The notes beneath the pieces were generated by a model. It worked only from the letters and a program-made list of their open reading frames with translations. It was not told where the DNA came from and did no database searches. Of a stretch of DNA of 11,184 nt, positions 6,731 to 11,184 are shown piece by piece. The stretch is from Clostridia bacterium (lineage in GTDB: Bacteria > Bacillota > Clostridia > Christensenellales > CAG-138): the NCBI GenBank assembly GCA_030530185.1, contig JAUMVL010000046.1, positions 1 to 11,184 on the forward strand, given 5' to 3'. Numbering within the stretch: position 1 is the stretch's first letter; each line of letters starts with the position of its first letter. A program made the position numbers and the translations under genes.

Positions 6731-7321
6731 ATGCAACAGGAGAAATCGAAAAGCAATCTATATGCTCTTTTTTCCAAGTGGAAAACGGATCAACGAATGC
6801 TGTACGGCTTGTATGCAGTTCTGCTTGCGGGAGCGCTTGCCTGCTATTGGCTCGGAACGGATCGGATGCGGTGCGCAGCAAGCGGCAAAGCGGAGTCGAG
6901 TCAATCCGTGGAATCTCTGAACCCGGACACGCTCGAAGCGCGCCTTTCAAAGATCCTTTCCCAAATCTACGGAGCGGGACGGGTGGAGGTGCTGATTACG
7001 TATGAAACATCCGGGGAGATCGTTCCGGCCATGTCAAGCAGGATCGACGAGGACGCGCAGGATACAAACACCGGAGGGAGCAGCACGATGCAGCATCGAT
7101 CAAGCTCCGTTTCGGAGCCTGCCACAGTCAAAAGTGACGGAAACCAGGTGCCGATTGTTCTGGTGGAAAAGGAGCCCGTCGTACGCGGAGTAATCGTTGT
7201 AGCGGAAGGCGCATCCGCCGCATCGGTTCGGATGGACCTGATGCATGCGGTACAAGCAGCGACAGGGGTATCGCTGTCACGGATTGAAGTGTTTGAAATG
7301 ACAAAGGAACCAACCAAATAA
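6731..7321 (+). CDS. spoIIIAG: Stage III sporulation protein SpoIIIAG
   Basis: A 196-residue protein with a short basic cytoplasmic N-terminus, one transmembrane helix (about 24-41) and a soluble domain facing the intermembrane space. Family segments are LEARLSKILSQIYGAGRVEVLITYE and, after a Ser/Thr-rich insertion (about 100-130), PIVLVEKEPVVRGVIVVAEGA. The C-terminal VRMDLMHAVQAATGV and IEVFEM complete a ring-building-motif fold like that of EscJ/PrgK and SpoIIIAH. In B. subtilis SpoIIIAG (about 229 residues) forms a large ring in the channel, and the insertion corresponds to the part that builds its beta-rich collar. GGAGGA lies 4 nt before the ATG. Confidence 0.95.
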   Translation: MQQEKSKSNLYALFSKWKTDQRMLYGLYAVLLAGALACYWLGTDRMRCAASGKAESSQSVESLNPDTLEARLSKILSQIYGAGRVEVLITYETSGEIVPAMSSRIDEDAQDTNTGGSSTMQHRSSSVSEPATVKSDGNQVPIVLVEKEPVVRGVIVVAEGASAASVRMDLMHAVQAATGVSLSRIEVFEMTKEPTK

Positions 7322-7346
7322 CGAATCAACACAAAGGAGGAACAAC

Positions 7347-7892
7347 ATGAAACAAAAAGCGTGGGAAAAGGCAAAGCAATATCTGAATAAGCGGGTTCTT
7401 ACCGTGGCGGGCATTTGTCTGCTGCTTGCGGCTGCGGTCGTGACAAACGTGCTGCTGAACCGGTCCGAGAATGCGACGACCGAGACGGCAAAGGCGCTGC
7501 AGGGGAAAAACGATGCGACAAGCGTATCTACCGTAACCGATCCGTCTATGGGATTTTTTGCGTCCTATCGGGAGGAACGTGATAATGTTCGCACACAGGA
7601 GCTTGCCTATTTGGATGCAATCGTTGCACAGGGCGCCGACGGTGACACGCTAAACGATGCGCAAAAACAAAAGCTGGATTTAATCAACTGTATGGAGCTT
7701 GAACTTACCGTGGAGAACTTGGTGCGCGGGAAAGGCTTTGACGACGTGATTGTCTCAATGCATGCCGGCAGCGTAAATGTAATCGTCGGCGCAGATGCCT
7801 TGAGCGATGAGCAGGTCGCGCAGATTCTTGACATCGTCCTTAGGGAAACCGGTGAGGCAGCGGAGAATGTCAAGATCAGTACGGCAATGTAA
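7347..7892 (+). CDS. spoIIIAH: Stage III sporulation protein SpoIIIAH
   Basis: A 181-residue bitopic protein: a basic N-terminus (KQKAWEKAKQYLNKR), one membrane helix (about 18-37), a variable linker, the characteristic GFFASYREERDNVR (near 70) and a C-terminal ring-building domain ending in QILDIVLRETGEAAENVKIS. SpoIIIAH spans the outer forespore membrane and binds forespore SpoIIQ across the intermembrane space, forming the channel and helping engulfment. It is shorter than the B. subtilis protein (about 218), mainly in the linker. A strong AAAGGAGGA precedes the ATG; 25 nt separate it from spoIIIAG. It is the last gene of the operon. I see no clear terminator after it. Confidence 0.96.
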   Translation: MKQKAWEKAKQYLNKRVLTVAGICLLLAAAVVTNVLLNRSENATTETAKALQGKNDATSVSTVTDPSMGFFASYREERDNVRTQELAYLDAIVAQGADGDTLNDAQKQKLDLINCMELELTVENLVRGKGFDDVIVSMHAGSVNVIVGADALSDEQVAQILDIVLRETGEAAENVKISTAM

Positions 7893-7927
7893 TTTCGGCA
7901 AATTTTGAATTCAACCGCATGATTGTG

Positions 7928-7956
7928 TTGCGTTTTTACCGGAATGATGGTATACT
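7928..7956 (+). promoter_or_regulatory. Sigma-A promoter of the asp23-amaP-nusB-xseA operon
   Basis: A -35 TTGCGT (7928-7933), a 17-nt spacer and a -10 TATACT (7951-7956) give a start near 7963. GAGGAGG (7979-7985) then lies 7 nt before the ATG at 7993. It separates vegetative expression of the downstream genes from the sporulation operon. Confidence 0.75.
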
Positions 7957-7992
7957 CAAACGGAAAAGAATACACGCGAGGAGGATTCAATC

Positions 7993-8412
7993 ATGGAGTA
8001 CAAACCGGTAAACGAAGCAAACGAGATGGGCGGCAAGGTCGTATTTGCGGAGGATGTTGTTGCAACGATCGCGTCGCTGGCTGCTTCCGAGGTGGAGGGC
8101 GTCTACGGACTGAGCGGTTCCGCGTTTGAAGGACTCGGCGAGAAACTCGGCAAGAAGAGCTATACCAAGGGCATTAAGGTCGAAGTCGGTTCGGTCGAGT
8201 GCGCAGTGGATATGACGTTGATCGTCAAATATGGATTCCGGATTCAGGAGGTCTGCCAGAACGTCCAGAACGCGGTGAAGAACGCAATTGAAACGATGAC
8301 GGGCCTGAAAGTGGTAGAGGTCAACATCTCGGTCAATTCGGTTGTATTCGTGGAAGAAAAGAAGGTGGAAGAACCGCCGAAGTCCGTTGAGCAGCCGAAT
8401 CGGGTCAAATAA
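7993..8412 (+). CDS. Asp23/Gls24 family envelope stress protein
   Basis: A 139-residue protein covering almost only the Asp23 domain (about 12-118): GGKVVFAEDVVATIASLAASEVEGVYGLSG, then IKVEVGSVECAVDMTLIVKYG and a helix with VCQNVQNAVKNAIETMTGLKV followed by the strand VEVNISVNSVVF. The tail (about 120-139) is charged and Pro-rich. Asp23-family proteins are abundant, membrane-associated through AmaP, and linked to cell-envelope homeostasis. The B. subtilis gene in the same place, yqhY, is the closest positional equivalent. It has the best ribosome binding site of its operon (GAGGAGG), suggesting high expression. Confidence 0.92.
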   Translation: MEYKPVNEANEMGGKVVFAEDVVATIASLAASEVEGVYGLSGSAFEGLGEKLGKKSYTKGIKVEVGSVECAVDMTLIVKYGFRIQEVCQNVQNAVKNAIETMTGLKVVEVNISVNSVVFVEEKKVEEPPKSVEQPNRVK

Positions 8413-8418
8413 GCATAC

Positions 8419-8442
8419 GGAAAAGACAGTTTCGTCTTTTCC
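8419..8442 (+). other. Intercistronic RNA hairpin between the Asp23 gene and amaP
   Basis: GGAAAAGAC and GTCTTTTCC form a perfect 9-bp stem with a 6-nt loop, 6 nt after the Asp23-family stop codon. It is not followed directly by a T-run, although TTTTTC occurs about 17 nt later. It may be a leaky terminator, or a barrier to 3' decay that raises the amount of upstream mRNA relative to amaP. Confidence 0.5.
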
Positions 8443-8475
8443 CCAAATGGGACAAGCCTTTTTCGGTGAATGAAT

Positions 8476-9030
8476 ATGAAATGGATCGATAAGGGATTGC
8501 TCGGTCTGCTGTCCGTGCTTGTAATCTTGATGGGACTGCTCCTGCTTTCGGCAGCGGTTGGATTCCCGTTGGATACGGCTGCGCTGCAAAACGCCGCCGC
8601 GGCATTGGTAAACCCGTGGGTTGCTCTCGGAACCTGTGCGTTTGCGCTGGTGTTGATAGCGATTGCGGTGCGGCTGCTGATCGCGCTGTTTGATAAAAAC
8701 AGCAAGGCACCTCAAAATGTGATTGTGCATCGGAATGAGTCCGGCAGCTCCTATATGACCGTCAATGCGCTGAACACGATGGTCCAGCGCCATGTAAAGG
8801 CAGAGGAGCAGGTGCGCGAGTGCAAGACGTCCGTCAAAGTCAACGGCGATGCGGTAAAGGTCATTGCGCGTGTTTCGGCAAAACCGGAGGCAGTCATTCC
8901 TGCAATGACCGAGCAGCTGCAAAGCAGCATTCGAACCTACCTGGAAACGTACAGCGGCGTCAAGGTAGAGACCGTAGAGGTGATTGTTGAGGCGACGGAA
9001 GCGGCCGGCACACCGGCGCGCGTCTCCTGA
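8476..9030 (+). CDS. amaP: Alkaline shock response membrane anchor protein AmaP
   Basis: A 184-residue protein with two N-terminal transmembrane helices (about 8-28 and 48-71) and a soluble C-terminal domain distantly like Asp23 (from RNESGSSYMTVNALNTMVQRH to about 178), with VKVNGDAVKVIARV and a helix QLQSSIRTYLETYSGVKVETVEVIVE. This matches AmaP, which anchors Asp23 to the membrane in Staphylococcus aureus, and the gene directly follows an Asp23-family gene. GGTGA lies 6 nt before the ATG at 8476, which is why I prefer it over the ATG at 8470. It is followed 15 nt later by the DUF2273 gene. Confidence 0.88.
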   Translation: MKWIDKGLLGLLSVLVILMGLLLLSAAVGFPLDTAALQNAAAALVNPWVALGTCAFALVLIAIAVRLLIALFDKNSKAPQNVIVHRNESGSSYMTVNALNTMVQRHVKAEEQVRECKTSVKVNGDAVKVIARVSAKPEAVIPAMTEQLQSSIRTYLETYSGVKVETVEVIVEATEAAGTPARVS

Positions 9031-9045
9031 ACGGGGAGGTTGAGC

Positions 9046-9264
9046 ATGCAGATAATCAAGGATTTTCTGGATCGGAACAAATGGGCAATTGTGTTTGTCC
9101 TTGCGACGATTCTCATGGTTGCAATGTTCGTTTGGCTTCGCTGGTGGGCCTTCTTGGTGATTCCCGGTCTTGCATTGGCGGTTTATCTGGGACATCTGAT
9201 GGATAAAGGCGGCATCGACAGCCTGAAAGATTTTTTCGGCAGCCTGTTTTCCAAGAGAAACTGA
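9046..9264 (+). CDS. DUF2273 small membrane protein of the Asp23 cluster
   Basis: A 72-residue protein with two transmembrane helices (about 13-30 and 33-50) and an amphipathic tail (LKDFFGSLFSKR). Small DUF2273 proteins of this type commonly sit beside Asp23-family genes and amaP, and are presumed to belong to the same membrane assembly; their exact role is unknown. GGGGAGG (9033-9039) lies 6 nt before the ATG. An upstream TTG at 9040 directly abuts that Shine-Dalgarno and is unlikely to be the start. Confidence 0.85.
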   Translation: MQIIKDFLDRNKWAIVFVLATILMVAMFVWLRWWAFLVIPGLALAVYLGHLMDKGGIDSLKDFFGSLFSKRN

Positions 9265-9288
9265 AAAACATAAGGAAACAAACCAAAC

Positions 9289-9699
9289 ATGAATCGTTCT
9301 TTGGCAAGAGAGATAGCAATGAAGCGGCTGTATGCCGACTCAGTCGGCGGTGCGGACACGATAACGGACGCATTGGAACAGTCGGAAGTGTTTGAACAAC
9401 TGGATGAAGCGGGAAAACAGTTTTCCGAAGAATTGTACAGCGGCGCGGCACAGCATCTGGAGCGCATTGATCCGGTGATTTCCGATCATGCGACGGGATG
9501 GTCGTTCGACCGAATTGCAAAGGTGGATCTGTCCATTTTACGCCTTGCAACGTTTGAGCTGTTATATCGGGAGGATATTCCGAATGGCGCATCCATCAAC
9601 GAGGCTGTAGAGCTCGGGAAGAAGTTCGGCGGCGAAAAGTCGGCGAAGTTCATCAACGGCGTGCTCGGCGCAATCGCGAAAGCAAGCGCATCCGTATGA
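9289..9699 (+). CDS. nusB: Transcription antitermination factor NusB
   Basis: A 136-residue, all-helical protein of normal NusB length. It starts NRSLAREIAMKRLYA, as in other NusB proteins (xRxxAREAALxxLY), and has the conserved core FDRIAKVDLSILRLATFELLY (about 65-86), then INEAVELGKKFGGEKSAKFINGVLGAI. NusB pairs with NusE (ribosomal protein S10) on boxA RNA to promote antitermination of rRNA operons. The Shine-Dalgarno is weak (AAGGA 13 nt upstream), so it may depend on translation of the preceding gene. The stop overlaps the start of the next gene (ATGA). Confidence 0.95.
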   Translation: MNRSLAREIAMKRLYADSVGGADTITDALEQSEVFEQLDEAGKQFSEELYSGAAQHLERIDPVISDHATGWSFDRIAKVDLSILRLATFELLYREDIPNGASINEAVELGKKFGGEKSAKFINGVLGAIAKASASV

Positions 9700-10646
9700 C
9701 CCGCGATTGCTGTCTTGGAATCGACACCAGCTGCTACACTACGTCGGCAGCTTGCGTCTCGGAACAGGGCATCGTCTTTTCGGAAAGGACGATGCTTTCT
9801 GTACCTTTTGGCGGAAGAGGCCTCCGTCAATCCGAAGGCCTGTTTCAGCATGTCAAACAGCTTGCGCCGATCTTGGAGCATCTGTTTCAAAGCGTGGAAC
9901 GTGAACGGATCGGTGCAGTTTCGGTCAGCGTAAAGCCGGTTGATGCCGAGGATAGCTATATGCCGGTTTTTTTGGCGGGTTATCAGACGGCGCGCGCCGT
10001 GGCAGCAGCACTCGGCGTTCCGCTGATTGAAACGAATCATCAATGCGGACACTTTCGTGCAGCGATGGTTGACAATGAATCACTGCTCGGAACGACTTTT
10101 TACGGCTTCCATATCAGCGGAGGAACGACAGACCTCGTTCGCGTGAAAAGCGATCCGCAGGGACCGTATTCCATTGAATTGCTTGGAACGTCGAATGACC
10201 TGCATGCCGGGCAGTTTGTCGACCGTGTCGGAGTAGCGCTTGAGCTGCCGTTTCCCGCGGGAAAGCATTTGGAAGCGCTTGCAAGAAAGGCCCGGAGAAA
10301 GGATATCAAGCTCGGAGCTGCAGTCAAAGGCACAACTTGTTCGTTTTCAGGTGCGGAAAGCGCTGCAATGCGAATTTTGCAGGAAACTGAGCCCGAGGAG
10401 CTCGCCTTCGGCGTATATGACTGCTTGAGCCGGACCATGACCAAGATGCTTCGGAATGCGGAGCAGAAGAATGGAACGCAGCCGATCTTGATCTGCGGAG
10501 GCGTTGCTTCGAGTGCGCTTCTGCGGGAACTGCTGCAAAACCGCTATGGACAGGGACTGCTTTTCGGGCGGAACGAGCTTTCCGCGGACAACGCGGTCGG
10601 CGTTGCGTACATCGGATGGGATCGGAGAGCCACATGGAACCATTGA
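9696..10646 (+). CDS. Kae1/TsaD-like (M22 glycoprotease family) paralogue
   Basis: A 316-residue ASKHA-fold protein related to TsaD/Kae1, the enzyme that adds threonylcarbamoyl to tRNA A37. The metal-binding set is kept: His115 and His119 (NHQCGH) and Asp298 (SADNAVGVAY). Nucleotide-binding elements FHISGGTTDLVRV and LICGGVASSALLRELL are visible. It differs from true TsaD near the N-terminus, where SCDET becomes SCYTTS, and in CSFSGAESA for FSFSGLKTA. I recall Clostridia carrying such a gene between nusB and xseA, usually annotated as O-sialoglycoprotein endopeptidase or Kae1-like, in addition to a regular tsaD elsewhere. Its function is unknown, and a simple TsaD label would be too strong. 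It overlaps nusB by 4 nt and xseA by 13 nt. Confidence 0.85.
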   Translation: MTRDCCLGIDTSCYTTSAACVSEQGIVFSERTMLSVPFGGRGLRQSEGLFQHVKQLAPILEHLFQSVERERIGAVSVSVKPVDAEDSYMPVFLAGYQTARAVAAALGVPLIETNHQCGHFRAAMVDNESLLGTTFYGFHISGGTTDLVRVKSDPQGPYSIELLGTSNDLHAGQFVDRVGVALELPFPAGKHLEALARKARRKDIKLGAAVKGTTCSFSGAESAAMRILQETEPEELAFGVYDCLSRTMTKMLRNAEQKNGTQPILICGGVASSALLRELLQNRYGQGLLFGRNELSADNAVGVAYIGWDRRATWNH

Positions 10647-11184
10647 ACCCGGTTTTTTCCGTACATGAATTGAATGAATACGTTGACCTTGTGCTCGGAC
10701 ACGATCCGAACCTTGGCAAGCTGACGGTGGAGGGAGAGCTTTCTGGGTGCAAACGACACCCGAACGGACATCTCTACTTTACGCTAAAGGATGAGATTGC
10801 CTCCGTATCCTGCGTGATGTGGCGCCAGTATACGCAGAGCCTTCGCTTTTTACCGCGAGACGGAATGCGGGTTCGATTGATCGGTTCCGCCTCCCTGTAT
10901 ACAAGGGATGGTCGCTTTCAACTGTATGCAACCGCACTTCAAAAACAGGGTGACGGTGATTTGTTTGCGGCATTCTGCCGCTACCGGGATGCATTGAAGG
11001 AACAAGGCTGGTTCGATGAGTCGATTAAAAAACCGATTCCGAAGCTCCCAACCTGTGTGGGTGTTGTCACAAGCAGCTCCGGCGCAGCGTTGCAGGACAT
11101 CAAGAACGTGATTGGGCGGCGCTTCCCATCCATGCCGATTCGGCTCTATTCGTCAGCGGTGCAGGGCGAGGGAGCCGCGAAGGA
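10634..11184 (+). CDS. xseA: Exodeoxyribonuclease VII large subunit XseA (5' part)
   Basis: The first 183 codons and part of the next; the frame is open at the right edge. The N-terminus FSVHELNEYVDLVLGHDPNLGKLTVEGELSGCKRH with GHLYFTLKDEIASVSCVMW is the OB-fold DNA-binding domain of XseA (about residues 5-105). The catalytic domain then begins with PIPKLPTCVGVVTSSSGAALQDIKNVI (about 132-160) and the RRFP segment. With XseB it degrades single-stranded DNA in both directions. GGAGAG lies 4 nt before the ATG at 10634, inside the end of the Kae1-like gene. xseB would be expected just past the window. Confidence 0.95.
   Translation, partial: MEPLNPVFSVHELNEYVDLVLGHDPNLGKLTVEGELSGCKRHPNGHLYFTLKDEIASVSCVMWRQYTQSLRFLPRDGMRVRLIGSASLYTRDGRFQLYATALQKQGDGDLFAAFCRYRDALKEQGWFDESIKKPIPKLPTCVGVVTSSSGAALQDIKNVIGRRFPSMPIRLYSSAVQGEGAAK

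Noticed and set aside
7893..7927. A terminator after spoIIIAH
   Set aside because: The region is AT-rich (around GAATTC) with no GC stem followed by a T-run, so I do not call one.
7987..9195. A 402-codon minus-strand open frame opposite the Asp23, amaP and DUF2273 genes
   Set aside because: Its translation has no recognisable domain and is rich in Arg, His, Gln and Cys as expected from antisense reading. The plus-strand genes have clear families, promoters and ribosome binding sites.
1..11184. Mobile elements, CRISPR arrays, tRNA or rRNA genes and long direct repeats
   Set aside because: Nothing of the kind is visible; the genes are packed core functions.

Overview
This window reads as chromosome of an endospore-forming member of the Firmicutes, class Clostridia. 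The evidence is a complete eight-gene spoIIIA operon behind a sigma-E-like promoter, next to an Asp23-amaP-DUF2273 envelope cluster and nusB. GC is moderate, a little above half by eye. I cannot name a genus; lineages such as Christensenellales or Oscillospirales would fit, but that is a guess. There are no tRNAs, rRNAs, insertion sequences, phage genes or CRISPR repeats. Coding density is very high and no gene-free stretch reaches 300 bases.

Layout. Bases 1-1198 are on the minus strand: a lipoyl-less 2-oxoacid dehydrogenase E2/CAT-like acyltransferase homologue (248-1198), followed 3 nt later by a gene that leaves the window (244 to before 1). That second gene encodes a membrane-anchored or exported protein and carries an in-frame TGA at codon 20. 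Two back-to-back sigma-A promoters lie in 1199-1320, with a perfect 12-bp palindrome over one -35 box. On the plus strand, a U32-family Fe-S protein (1321-3357) ends at a UUCG-loop terminator. The spoIIIA operon (3456-7892: spoIIIAA, AB, AC, AD, AE, AF, AG, AH) follows, with start/stop overlaps or gaps of 0-25 nt. A new sigma-A promoter at 7928-7956 starts asp23-like, amaP, DUF2273, nusB, a Kae1/TsaD-like paralogue and xseA, which runs off the right edge.

How the genes work together. The spoIIIA products, with SpoIIQ encoded elsewhere, form the transenvelope channel between mother cell and forespore. They include the SpoIIIAA ATPase, polytopic membrane proteins and ring-forming SpoIIIAG and SpoIIIAH. 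The downstream operon joins envelope-stress proteins (Asp23 family, its membrane anchor AmaP and a small DUF2273 membrane protein) to transcription antitermination (NusB) and exonuclease VII (XseA). In Bacillus subtilis the same region carries accB and accC between spoIIIAH and the Asp23-family gene yqhY, and folD between nusB and xseA. Here those three are absent, amaP-DUF2273 follows the Asp23 gene, and a Kae1-like gene occupies the folD position.

Most of this is ordinary core genome and I see no new multi-gene system. The points most worth a second look are a SpoIIIAF of only 59 residues, which keeps the two membrane helices but lacks the whole soluble domain; the in-frame TGA at the left edge; the His-to-Glu replacement in the acyltransferase homologue; and the palindrome between the divergent promoters.
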